A stretch of DNA of 64,000 bases from Pseudanabaena sp. (lineage in GTDB: Bacteria > Cyanobacteriota > Cyanobacteriia > Pseudanabaenales > Pseudanabaenaceae): NCBI GenBank assembly GCA_003249015.1, contig QBLS01000004.1, forward strand, positions 1-64,000, in the 5' to 3' direction. The notes under the pieces were generated by a model that saw only the letters and a list, made by a program, of their open reading frames with translations, ran no database searches and was not told the DNA's origin. Shown here one piece after another: positions 10,447 through 18,996 of the stretch (positions within the stretch are counted from its first letter, which is position 1; every line of letters starts with the position of its first letter). The translations under genes and the position numbers were made by a program.

Positions 10447-11949
10447 TTATTTGAAAGTGTTTTGTCGTGAAGCTAACCTTGCTTTACCTGACGCAGCCCA
10501 TTCTTGTAAAACTTGAATTTCCTGCTGTGCGGTTTGCGCCAATGGCACAATCTGACTCGCCGCTTCGAGAATGTCGTCTGTAGTGAAGTCACGATTTTGG
10601 CTAAAGCCAATGTGCATTGCCTCAATGATACCTTGCTCAATTTCCGCACCCGAAAAATCAGGCGTTTCATAAGCAAGGCGATCAATGTCATAGGCGCGAA
10701 TATTATGGGGACGGTACTTGCTCAAATGCACCGAAAAAATCTGCGATCGCTCTTCTTGGCTGGGTAAACCCACAAAAAATACTTCATCAAAACGTCCTTT
10801 TCGCAAGAGTTCTGGTGGAAGGGTGCGGATATTGTTGGCGGTGGCAACTACAAATACGGGGGATGTTTTTTCTGCCATCCAAGTTAGAAATGTACCGAAG
10901 ACGCGGTTAGTGGTTCCCGAATCGCCGCGACCATCGACTCCTGCAAAGGCTTTATCAATTTCATCAATCCACAGTACGCAGGGTGACAGAGCTTCTGCTA
11001 GTTGAATCATCTGACGGGTGCGCGATTCACTTTCGCCGACTAAGCCTGCAAAGAGACGACCGACATCAAGACGCAGCAGAGGCAGATGCCAATGATGGGA
11101 GATCGCCTTAGCGGTAAGGGATTTGCCCGTACCTTGGATGCCTGCTAGCAATAGTCCCCGTGGGTGGGGTAATCCATATTTGCGGGCGCGATCGCTAAAG
11201 CCACTTCCACGCCGTAATAACCATTCTTTGAGGTTATCTAACCCACCAATATCACTAATTTCTGTAGTGGATGGATAGAATTCCAAAATTTGAGTTTGGC
11301 GAATGCTTTGACGCTTTTCTTCAAGGATTAGCTCCACATCTTCGGGGCGCAATTGACTATTTTCAGCGATCGCCTTTGCCAAGACTCGTCTAATGCGTTC
11401 TAATGATAAACCCTGACCAGCCCTAACTAATTCATCAATCGCTTGCTTATCTAATTGATTATTATTTATAGAACTTAAAAGCTGTTCTATTTCAATTTTT
11501 AATTCTTGGGGATTAGGTAAGGGAAATTCTAAGATTGAGAAATATTCACTGAGGCTATCAGGAATATTAATTTGCGATGCAACTATGATTATATTCTGCG
11601 CTTCACTTTTGAGCTTACGGGCAAGATTTTTGAGCTTACGAGCGATCGCGATATCTTCTAAAAAACGATCAAAATCCCTCAAGATAAATACTGCTCCCTT
11701 AGAGACTTTATCGACAAATTCTAAAGCCTGTAAAGGGTTCCGTTTACCTGTTCCCGCGTCATTGGGATTAGATTGATAACCATCGACAAAATCCCATATA
11801 TAGACATTGCGCCCAAGGGATTTGGCAACATTGTTAATCATCGACTCGGCTCGTTCTTCTTCGGCAGAAGGAATATAAATCAAGGGATAACGGGCGCGAA
11901 GGGTTAGATTTAGCTCTGATTCAAAGGTCATTAAGTAGTTCCACAACAA
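10447..11949 (-). CDS. ycf46: AAA+ ATPase of the Ycf46 type
   Basis: 500 residues (494 if the second ATG, MTFESELN, is used). The N-terminal domain (LTLRARYPLIYIPSAEEERAE, about 16-36) is typical of cyanobacterial/plastid Ycf46. The AAA+ module has Walker A GIQGTGKS (about 269-276), Walker B CVLWIDEIDKAF and the arginine-finger region ELLRKGRFDE. A Ycf46 homologue has been linked to CO2-use regulation in Synechocystis; the function here is by analogy. MITE copy 1 abuts its stop, and a hairpin separates it from the upstream region. Confidence 0.85.
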   Translation of the reverse strand: MLWNYLMTFESELNLTLRARYPLIYIPSAEEERAESMINNVAKSLGRNVYIWDFVDGYQSNPNDAGTGKRNPLQALEFVDKVSKGAVFILRDFDRFLEDIAIARKLKNLARKLKSEAQNIIIVASQINIPDSLSEYFSILEFPLPNPQELKIEIEQLLSSINNNQLDKQAIDELVRAGQGLSLERIRRVLAKAIAENSQLRPEDVELILEEKRQSIRQTQILEFYPSTTEISDIGGLDNLKEWLLRRGSGFSDRARKYGLPHPRGLLLAGIQGTGKSLTAKAISHHWHLPLLRLDVGRLFAGLVGESESRTRQMIQLAEALSPCVLWIDEIDKAFAGVDGRGDSGTTNRVFGTFLTWMAEKTSPVFVVATANNIRTLPPELLRKGRFDEVFFVGLPSQEERSQIFSVHLSKYRPHNIRAYDIDRLAYETPDFSGAEIEQGIIEAMHIGFSQNRDFTTDDILEAASQIVPLAQTAQQEIQVLQEWAASGKARLASRQNTFK

Positions 11950-11954
11950 TAAAA

Positions 11955-12007
11955 CCAGTAAAGATTGAGCAAGCTCGCCGTAGGCGAGCTTGCAAAATCT
12001 TTACTGG
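11955..12007. terminator. Hairpin overlapping the end of the binding-protein gene
   Basis: CCAGTAAAGAT(T) / ATCTTTACTGG outer stem with a GCAAGCTCGCC-GTA-GGCGAGCTTGC inner stem. Contains the stop codon of the gene at 12001-13209 (minus). Confidence 0.75.
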
Positions 12008-13209
12008 ATGAATACAAACTTGCCGCTATTGCCATCGGCTTCCATTTTAATCTGAGCAACAAAAAACTGTTGCTGCACGATTTCGCCTTCGGGCGTGAAG
12101 GAGATATTACCGATGGGAGTGGTGTACTTACCAGCTAGGAGCGTGTCATTTAACTTAGTCCGAAGATCCGCCAAGGGCAAAGTGCTTAATTTAGTATTCT
12201 TGTCGATCGCTCGCAGAGACTCCACAAATACTTGCACACCTGTAAATGCTTGAGCGCTGAACTGAGGCGGTTCTTTTTTGTTTTGTTCTGTATAAAGTTT
12301 ACGGAAGGCTTTGTTGATTTCGTTATCTAGTTCGGGGCTGTAGGCTTGAGCGATGATAATTCCATCGCAAAGAGCTTTGCATACGGGCAGAATATTGGAA
12401 GTATTCAAACCATTACCACCGATAATCAAACCTTTGTAACCCAGTTCCCGCAATTGCTTAACTAAGTTGCCACCATCAACGGATAAGCCTGAAATAATAA
12501 TCAGATCTGGCTTGATATTAATCGCGTTAGTAACTTGGGATTGAAAGTCTGTATCGGTCGTTTGGAATGTCTGTACTGTGGCAAGTTCCAGTCCTTTCTG
12601 TTTGACAGTCTCCTGAAAAGTGGCTGTTTCTGACTTATTAAATGCGTCATTTTGAGCATAGAAGACCGCAACTTTTTTAATTTGCGGATTAATTTTGAGA
12701 GCAGCGGCGATCGCATTGGGAGCAACTACTGCCACAGGAGCCGATACTCTGGAAATATACTTGCCAATTTCAGGAATCCCTTTGGCTGTATTAGAGGGGG
12801 CTATGACGGGAACTCCTGCGCGTTCGGCGATCGGATTAGCGCTAAAAGCCTGTTGCGACAGGGTTGGACCGACAATGCCCACAATCTTATCCTGCGAGAT
12901 TAGGGTATTAAATGCATTGATTGTGCCTTGCTCGTCCCCTGTGGTGTCCTGAAAAATAAGGCGAATGGGCGTGCCATTGATGCCACCCTGTTCATTGAAA
13001 TACGCCTCCGCAATCTTTGCGCCTGTCACTTGCTCCTGTCCTAGCAGCGCCACATTGCCCGACTGGGCGACAGCAATGCCAATGGGAATTGCGCCAGTGT
13101 TAGGTGCTGTGGGGCTGTTGGTCGTTTCAGTCTGACCGCAAGCGGCGACTAGCCAGCAGCACATTAAAGAGGCGATCGCGTAACTTAAAAATTTTTTAAT
13201 ATCTCTCAT
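12001..13209 (-). CDS. Branched-chain/neutral amino acid ABC transporter substrate-binding lipoprotein
   Basis: 402 residues. Signal peptide ends in a lipobox (LVAAC, Cys 24), so lipid-anchored at the membrane. The rest is a periplasmic-binding type I (Leu/Ile/Val-binding) fold: PIGIAVAQSGNVALLGQEQVTGAKIA near the start, GIVGPTLSQQAFSA (about 113-126) and PVIAPSNTA. Matches NatB/LivJ-type proteins. Its likely permease partner (LivM type) lies 2.5 kb away at 15772, also on the minus strand, with unrelated genes between; the ATPases and second permease are elsewhere. Confidence 0.9.
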   Translation of the reverse strand: MRDIKKFLSYAIASLMCCWLVAACGQTETTNSPTAPNTGAIPIGIAVAQSGNVALLGQEQVTGAKIAEAYFNEQGGINGTPIRLIFQDTTGDEQGTINAFNTLISQDKIVGIVGPTLSQQAFSANPIAERAGVPVIAPSNTAKGIPEIGKYISRVSAPVAVVAPNAIAAALKINPQIKKVAVFYAQNDAFNKSETATFQETVKQKGLELATVQTFQTTDTDFQSQVTNAINIKPDLIIISGLSVDGGNLVKQLRELGYKGLIIGGNGLNTSNILPVCKALCDGIIIAQAYSPELDNEINKAFRKLYTEQNKKEPPQFSAQAFTGVQVFVESLRAIDKNTKLSTLPLADLRTKLNDTLLAGKYTTPIGNISFTPEGEIVQQQFFVAQIKMEADGNSGKFVFIQ

Positions 13210-13257
13210 AAATTTAGAAAAAGTCTCAAAGATGAAGCCTAGCCAGCAATTTTAATC

Positions 13258-13296
13258 AAAGGCAGATATTGGCGCTTAGCGCCGCTATCTGCCTTT
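13258..13296. terminator. Hairpin overlapping the FAH gene end
   Basis: AAAGGCAGATA / TATCTGCCTTT with GGCGCTTAGCGCC core; overlaps the stop codon at 13295. Confidence 0.65.
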
Positions 13297-14101
13297 AATC
13301 TTCTTCAGTTTCCTCAACCTGTAAAGGCGATCGCGAAATTACGGTATTTTGCAGTTTGCCAATACCTTCAATTTCTATATAAACGCGATCGCCATCTTCC
13401 ATTGGTCCCACGCCCTCAGGCGTGCCAGTCAGAATGATGTCTCCAGGTAGTAAAGTCATAATCTGACTAATGTAAGAAACAATGTAGTCAGGTGAAAAGA
13501 CCATCTCATCAATAGTGGCGGATTGAAATGGTTTTTTGACATCATTTACAAAAGTTTGAATCAGCGCCGTTGGACTGATCTCTTGCACAATCCAAGGCCC
13601 CAAAGGACAAAAAGTGTCGAAACCTTTGCCACGAGTCCATTGGCTATCGAGCCTCTGCAAATCGCGAGCCGTAACATCATTAGCGATCGTATATCCCCAG
13701 ATGCAAGCGATCGCTTGTTTTGGTGAGAGATTAAAGCAGCGTTCACCAATCACTAAAGCTAATTCCCCCTCGTACTCGACTCGTTTGGATTGCGGTGGTA
13801 ACACGATCGATGCTTCAGGATCTGAGATCGCTGTAGTTGGCTTTAGAAATAGAATCGGTTCTTTAGGAACTTCTCCACCCATCTCCGCTGCATGAGCTGA
13901 GTAATTTTTGCCTACGGCAATAATCTTGCTCGGTTCGCATGGAGCCAAAAGTTGATAAGTATCTGGCGCTAATAGTTCGCCATTGGGTTTCCCCCCCAAC
14001 CAAGGTGCTGCGTCTAGTATTTTTACAGACTGGTTTAGCTCTAACAATCCATAATAGGACTGTCCTTGGGAAGTTTTCACGCGAACGTACCGATCCGCCA
14101 T
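13295..14101 (-). CDS. Fumarylacetoacetate hydrolase (FAH) family protein
   Basis: 268 residues. FAH fold with metal-binding acidic residues in VEYEGELALVIG (about 108-119) and NDVTARDLQ, and the typical C-terminal ILTGTPEGVGPMEDGD. Family members hydrolyse C-C bonds of beta-dicarbonyl compounds or decarboxylate oxaloacetate (FAHD1-like). The exact substrate cannot be set from sequence. Upstream of, and codirectional with, the binding-protein gene; an 85-bp gap holding a hairpin suggests separate units. Confidence 0.88.
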   Translation of the reverse strand: MADRYVRVKTSQGQSYYGLLELNQSVKILDAAPWLGGKPNGELLAPDTYQLLAPCEPSKIIAVGKNYSAHAAEMGGEVPKEPILFLKPTTAISDPEASIVLPPQSKRVEYEGELALVIGERCFNLSPKQAIACIWGYTIANDVTARDLQRLDSQWTRGKGFDTFCPLGPWIVQEISPTALIQTFVNDVKKPFQSATIDEMVFSPDYIVSYISQIMTLLPGDIILTGTPEGVGPMEDGDRVYIEIEGIGKLQNTVISRSPLQVEETEED

Positions 14102-14491
14102 AGCATCTTATTTATATCTAAATATTAAGGGGAGTGTTGAAGCCGAACTAACCAAAAGTTTATTAACCTGTGCGACCAGCTATAGGGACGGCTCAGGCTC
14201 TAACTTTTAACTATGCCGTGCTATTCCTATCAAACGTTATCATAAACCCAGATGGCTAAATCTAAATACAGCGATCGCCACCCCCTAACTCAGAAAAATT
14301 TCAAAGACTTTACGATGCGGTTCTTCTAAAAAAAATTTGGGTTTGGGTTTAAGGGCATAGCCTTGAAAGTCGCGATCGCTAATTGAGAATAATTGTAACG
14401 CCAGTTCATTTTGGACTTTCTAATTTTCGCCGCTACATTAATTTGGGTGGATAATTTTGACCAAAAAATGCCTTGAAAGTCAATTGCGAAT
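14102..14491. other. 390-bp intergenic region between divergent genes
   Basis: Holds two direct copies of GCCTTGAAAGTC about 110 bp apart (near 14362 and 14470) and HIP1 sites. No gene or clear hairpin seen. Must contain promoters for both divergent genes. Confidence 0.4.
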
Positions 14492-15727
14492 ATGAATTTA
14501 TCAACCTTGATCTTGCTTTCTTTAGGTGTTGGCGTTGTATTTGGAACCTTGCTAAACACAACTTTTCCTGAATACATTGAATTAGTTAATCTGAGTATTT
14601 TAGTTCCCGTTGGCGAGTCTTTTCTACGGCTAATTCAGTTTGTCGTAGTTCCCATAGTTTTTTCCTCTCTAATTATGGGTTTAACGAGGATTCAGGGTGC
14701 GGGGCAAGTCGGACGCTACACCCTGAAATTGATGACAAGCTATGTGATTACTAGCGCGATCGCTTTGGGTGTGGGTATGGGTACGGCTTACCTTTTACAA
14801 CCTGGAGTGGGAATGAGTGGTTTTTCTATTTCAGAGTCCATCGATATTAAGGAAGCCCCTTCCCTCATATCTTGGTTAGTTAGTCTCATTCCTATCAATC
14901 CTCTGGAGTCACTTAGTAATGGCAATCTGTTACAGATTATTTTTTCCGCAGTCTTACTCGGTATTGGCATTCAGCTAGCAGCAGAAAAAGCTAAGCCATT
15001 TGTGGAGTTTATCGAGAGTGTTTATCACGTTAGTGAAAAAACTCTATCGATTATTTTATATGTTGCGCCATTTGGTGTGTTTGCCCTGATTAGCTCAGTG
15101 ATTGCCACACAGGGATTGGAACTGGTTGCCAAGCTATTCCTCTATGTGTTGGGATTGGTAATTGCTTCTTCCATTATGATTGCCCTAGATATGATTGTGC
15201 TGTTAGTTCTCAAGGCTAGCCCGATTAAGTTTTTGAGCAGTCTCTCCGAGGCGATCGCTTTGGCTTTTGGTACGGCTAGCTCTAATGCGGCTCTGCCAGT
15301 GGTATTGCAAAATATCCAAGAGAAATATGGCTTACGGGAAGAAATAGCTAGTTTTGCGATTCCTTTAGGTACGGCTCTGAAGAGGGATGGCGCGGCGATC
15401 TTACAAGGATTTAATGCTTTATTTGTAACTCAGATTTATCAGGTTCCGCTAACTCCTTCTTTAGTCACTGCGATCGCGGTTAGTAGTTTGCTAGTGTCCT
15501 TTAGCACCCCTGGAGTGCCTGGTTCGGCTTTGATCACGATGGCAACTGTTTTGTCAGCTTCAGGATTACCCCTTGAGGCGATCGCCCTTGTGGCAGGTAT
15601 TGATCGTCTTACCGATGGTTTTAAGACAGTTGTAAATATCATCGGCAATAGTACCAATGCGATTATTCTCAGCCACTGGGAGGCTGAATCGACCAGTGAA
15701 ACTGTGGCTTCGACTACGCTTAGTTAA
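14492..15727 (+). CDS. Dicarboxylate/amino acid:cation symporter (DAACS family)
   Basis: 411 residues, about eight transmembrane segments plus hairpin loops. Family signatures are the Ser-rich FGTASSNAALPV (about 262-273) in hairpin 1, the segment PLGTALKRDGAAI (about 291-303), where homologues have NMDGT, and SFSTPGVPGSALITMA (about 336-351) in hairpin 2. Transports glutamate, aspartate or C4-dicarboxylates with Na+ or H+ across the inner membrane. The replacement of NMDGT by LKRDG suggests altered cation or substrate coupling. Confidence 0.88.
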   Translation: MNLSTLILLSLGVGVVFGTLLNTTFPEYIELVNLSILVPVGESFLRLIQFVVVPIVFSSLIMGLTRIQGAGQVGRYTLKLMTSYVITSAIALGVGMGTAYLLQPGVGMSGFSISESIDIKEAPSLISWLVSLIPINPLESLSNGNLLQIIFSAVLLGIGIQLAAEKAKPFVEFIESVYHVSEKTLSIILYVAPFGVFALISSVIATQGLELVAKLFLYVLGLVIASSIMIALDMIVLLVLKASPIKFLSSLSEAIALAFGTASSNAALPVVLQNIQEKYGLREEIASFAIPLGTALKRDGAAILQGFNALFVTQIYQVPLTPSLVTAIAVSSLLVSFSTPGVPGSALITMATVLSASGLPLEAIALVAGIDRLTDGFKTVVNIIGNSTNAIILSHWEAESTSETVASTTLS

Positions 15728-15742
15728 AAATTTATACCAAGT

Positions 15743-15761
15743 GGCGGCGCGAAGCGCCGCC
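15743..15761. terminator. Short GC-rich hairpin between convergent genes
   Basis: GGCGGCGC-GAA-GCGCCGCC followed by CTATCCTTTTTTT. Confidence 0.7.
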
Positions 15762-15771
15762 TATCCTTTTT

Positions 15772-16668
15772 TTAACGGTTTAAGGTTAATTCTTTTTTAT
15801 TTCCTAGAAGCCCCTGTGGTCGCCACACCATTAACAAGATCAGCGTCACACCGATCAAGATTAGTTGAATTGCCTCAAATCTACCGCCATCGGCGCGGAT
15901 TTGTTCAGGGAGAAACCTTGGTAAAGCATTGTAAAACTGAAACAGGGCTGCCCCCAGCAATACACCCAGATTATTGCCCGCGCCGCCGATGGTGACGATT
16001 GTCCATGCTTGGAAGGTGATTAATGGGACAAAGTTGTCGGGATAGACGGTGGTCAGTTGCCATGCATAAAATGATCCAGCCATCCCCCCGATCGCCCCAC
16101 CGATCGCAAAGGCTTGCAACTTATACCAAAACACATTTTTACCTAAAGCCTTGACGACCTCCTCATCTTCACGGATTGCTTTAATCACCCGTCCCCAAGG
16201 CGATCGCACAAGCCATTCCAGCCGCCAATACACGATCGCCACCACAACTAATAAAAGCAGCGCGAGGATAAAGGAATAGTACTGACGATCTAGTAAATTA
16301 ACTAGGGGCAGAGGAAAACCCTGCACGCCTCTAGTTCCCCTCGTCAACCATTCTTCGTTGTTGACAAATAGGCGCACCATCTCGGAAACCCCAATGGTGA
16401 CGATGCCCAGATAGTCTTCCCGCAGTTTTAAAGCCGTGCTGCCGATCAGCAATCCCAACAAACCTGCGATCGCCGCCGCAATCAAAAAAGCCAAAAACAG
16501 AGGTACACCGTTGAGGCTGAGTAGCACGGTTGTATATGCGCCCACTGTCATGAAGGCAACATGACCAAAATTGACTAAACCCGCAAATCCCCATTGTAGA
16601 TTTAGCCCCAGACTAAACAGCGCAAAAATTGCGGCATTGATAAGAAGTGTGGTGATGTATTCGATCAT
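15772..16668 (-). CDS. livM: Branched-chain amino acid ABC transporter permease (LivM/NatD type)
   Basis: 298 residues, about eight to nine hydrophobic segments. LivM-type features are NLQWGFAGLVNFGHVAFMTVGAYT (about 23-46), LREDYLGIVTIG, and the cytoplasmic loop SPWGRVIKAIREDEEVVKALGKN (about 156-178) that contacts the ATPase. Works with a LivH-type permease and two ATPases, which are not in this window. Probably partners the binding protein at 12001. Confidence 0.9.
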   Translation of the reverse strand: MIEYITTLLINAAIFALFSLGLNLQWGFAGLVNFGHVAFMTVGAYTTVLLSLNGVPLFLAFLIAAAIAGLLGLLIGSTALKLREDYLGIVTIGVSEMVRLFVNNEEWLTRGTRGVQGFPLPLVNLLDRQYYSFILALLLLVVVAIVYWRLEWLVRSPWGRVIKAIREDEEVVKALGKNVFWYKLQAFAIGGAIGGMAGSFYAWQLTTVYPDNFVPLITFQAWTIVTIGGAGNNLGVLLGAALFQFYNALPRFLPEQIRADGGRFEAIQLILIGVTLILLMVWRPQGLLGNKKELTLNR

Positions 16669-16726
16669 GAATTAATTGTCTGCGCTAGAGATATAGTAAG
16701 TTTAGACTGGCACGCTTTAAAAAACT

Positions 16727-18748
16727 ATGCGTCTATGCATTAATCCCAACTGTCCTATTCCCGATCATCCTGACAATATTAACTACAAAAATTGTCAGGG
16801 ATGCGGCTCGCAGTTACTGATTGAAGATCGTTATGTAGTAAAAAGATTATTGAGTGATACGGGGGGGTTTGGTGTTGTCTATGAGGCTCTGGAAACGACC
16901 TCAGACAAGCCTAAAATTTTAAAAGCTCTTAAACAAGAACTTAACGAAGACACTAAGGCTGTTTCTTTGTTTCAGCAAGAAGCTTTTGTGCTGGGGCAAA
17001 TTGAACATGCGGGGATTCCCAAAATAGAAACCTATCTGCATCACTATTTAGAAAATGGGACGATGATCCATGGGATTATCATGCAGAAAATCGAGGGACT
17101 AAACCTTGAACAATGGATTAATCAGCGAGATAGAAAGCCGATCGCCCAAAAGCGAGCCCTTGTGTGGCTGAAGCAATTGGTCGAGATTTTGGCGTTAGTT
17201 CATAGTAAGGGTTATTTTCATCGCGACATCAAGCCAGCAAATATTATGCTGTCGCCTTCGGGGCAGTTGGTCTTAATCGATTTCGGGACAGCCCGTGAAG
17301 CGACGCATACCTATTTAGCCAAAATTGGGGGAGTTCAGGGCGTAACTAGTATTTGTTCATTGGGTTACACCGCTCCTGAGCAGGAGAAAGGTTTTGCCGT
17401 TCCCCAGTCCGATTTCTATTCCCTTGGCTGCACCATGATCCACCTGGTGACGGGCAAATATCCCCTTGACACCTACAACCCCGATCGCGATGTGTTTGAA
17501 TGGCGATCCCATGCGCCTGATGTTTCCGAGGAGTTTGCGGATTTAATTGATGCCCTCATTGCTAGAAAGCCTAGCGATCGCCCAATTAACTGTGAAGCAA
17601 TCTTAAAAATCATCAAAGAGATTGAACAGATAGATCAGCTTGCCCCTGACAAATCTAAGGCACGGCGCAAGTTAATCAAACAGTCGATCAAGGACTCAAC
17701 CCGCAAGCCAACTTCGCCAATTTTACTGACTGTTTCGGTAATTGCGGCGGCTCTGGTGGGACTGAGTATTGGTACGGTGATCAAGGGATCGGCACTCGGT
17801 GATTTTGAAGAAATTAGCATTCAGTTACCAGTATTTCAGCGTAAGCGCCAAACTCCAGTGCAGTTTTTACAAGGGCATACTGATGCAGTATTGGGGATAG
17901 CAGTCAGTCCCAGTGGCAGAGTGATTGCTAGCGCTAGTGATGACGGTACGGTGAGGATTTGGGGGGGAGATGGGGAGCAATTTAAACTGATTAGAGAAAT
18001 TCAAGATAAAGGGGGGTGGTTACGCGCCGTGGCATTTATTTCTGAGAATCAAATCATTACCGCAGGGCAAGACAAAAACATTAAAGTAATCGATATCGCC
18101 TCAGGGAAGATCATTAGAACCTTAAGTGGGCATACAAATTTAATTAATAGTTTAGCGATCGCTCCAGTTAGCGATCGCCTAGTCAGTGGCAGCTATGACA
18201 ATGAAGTGCGACTTTGGCAAATTTCTACGGGTAAATTATTACAAACCCTGAAGGGGCATGAAGATCGGGTATTGGGGGTCGCCATTTCTACTGATGGTAA
18301 GCATATCGCCAGTGCCAGTCGCGATCGCACGGTGAGGGTGTGGGATGCAAAGACAGGCAAGACTTTACAAAAGATCAAAGCCCACAGTGAGGCAGTAACC
18401 TGTGTATTGATCACGCCTGATGGGAAGCAAATAATTAGTGGGGGCAATGATAAGACAATTCGCGGGTGGGACTTAGCGTCAGGCAAGCAGATATTTACCA
18501 TTGATGATTTTGAGACTGATATTGGCGCGATCGCGGTTACTAGTGATGGCAAATATTTATTTAGTGGCAGTAAAGACGATCCAAATTCTATTCGACTATG
18601 GAATCTGCAAACTAAATCCTCCACTTGGAGCTTTATTGGACATAAAGATCTAGTTACGTCACTAGTTGTCAGTCCAGACAATCAGCAGTTAGTCAGCGGC
18701 AGCCTAGATCGCAAAGTAAGTATTTGGACAGTACCAAAGTCATTTTAG
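16727..18748 (+). CDS. Ser/Thr protein kinase with N-terminal Cys cluster, one TM and WD40 propeller
   Basis: 673 residues. C4, C9, C23, C26 form a zinc-ribbon-like cluster. The kinase domain spans about 33-300 with a Gly loop TGGFGVVYE, Lys66, Glu85, H165-R-D167 (HRDIKPANI), and D185-F-G. One membrane helix lies near 333-353, then seven WD40 repeats from about 375 to the end (each with GH...WD/LW). So the kinase sits in the cytoplasm and the propeller is probably exported, a receptor-like layout. Stands alone. MITE copy 2 starts 8 bp after the stop. Confidence 0.92.
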   Translation: MRLCINPNCPIPDHPDNINYKNCQGCGSQLLIEDRYVVKRLLSDTGGFGVVYEALETTSDKPKILKALKQELNEDTKAVSLFQQEAFVLGQIEHAGIPKIETYLHHYLENGTMIHGIIMQKIEGLNLEQWINQRDRKPIAQKRALVWLKQLVEILALVHSKGYFHRDIKPANIMLSPSGQLVLIDFGTAREATHTYLAKIGGVQGVTSICSLGYTAPEQEKGFAVPQSDFYSLGCTMIHLVTGKYPLDTYNPDRDVFEWRSHAPDVSEEFADLIDALIARKPSDRPINCEAILKIIKEIEQIDQLAPDKSKARRKLIKQSIKDSTRKPTSPILLTVSVIAAALVGLSIGTVIKGSALGDFEEISIQLPVFQRKRQTPVQFLQGHTDAVLGIAVSPSGRVIASASDDGTVRIWGGDGEQFKLIREIQDKGGWLRAVAFISENQIITAGQDKNIKVIDIASGKIIRTLSGHTNLINSLAIAPVSDRLVSGSYDNEVRLWQISTGKLLQTLKGHEDRVLGVAISTDGKHIASASRDRTVRVWDAKTGKTLQKIKAHSEAVTCVLITPDGKQIISGGNDKTIRGWDLASGKQIFTIDDFETDIGAIAVTSDGKYLFSGSKDDPNSIRLWNLQTKSSTWSFIGHKDLVTSLVVSPDNQQLVSGSLDRKVSIWTVPKSF

Positions 18749-18755
18749 TTATTAA

Positions 18756-18919
18756 CTGATGTTACGTGGAAGGAATTCTTGCGATGGCGTAAGTCTAGGG
18801 CTGGCACGGGGGCACAGCCCCTACAAGATCTAAAATTTACAGGTAGGGGCAATCCCCCCGTGGTTGCCCTGTTATGCTAGCAGCAAGAGGTTCATTATCT
18901 GAGTTCCACGTAACATCAG
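18756..18919. mobile_element. 164-bp MITE, copy 2 (inverted relative to copy 1)
   Basis: Same 16-bp terminal repeats CTGATGTTACGTGGAA; flanked by TTATTAA on both sides. By eye identical over all 164 bp to the reverse complement of copy 1 at 10280-10443. Placed right after the kinase stop codon and between convergent genes. Confidence 0.85.
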
Positions 18920-18923
18920 TTAT

Positions 18924-18976
18924 TAACCCAGAGATCTGTCCCGCCCGCGTAGCGGGCGGGACAGATCTCTGGGTTA
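18924..18976. terminator. Perfect 53-bp hairpin
   Basis: TAACCCAGAGATCTGTCCCG and its complement around GCGTAGC. Serves the convergent kinase and transporter genes. Confidence 0.7.
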
Positions 18977-18996
18977 GAGAGCGAAGCGCCATAAAA

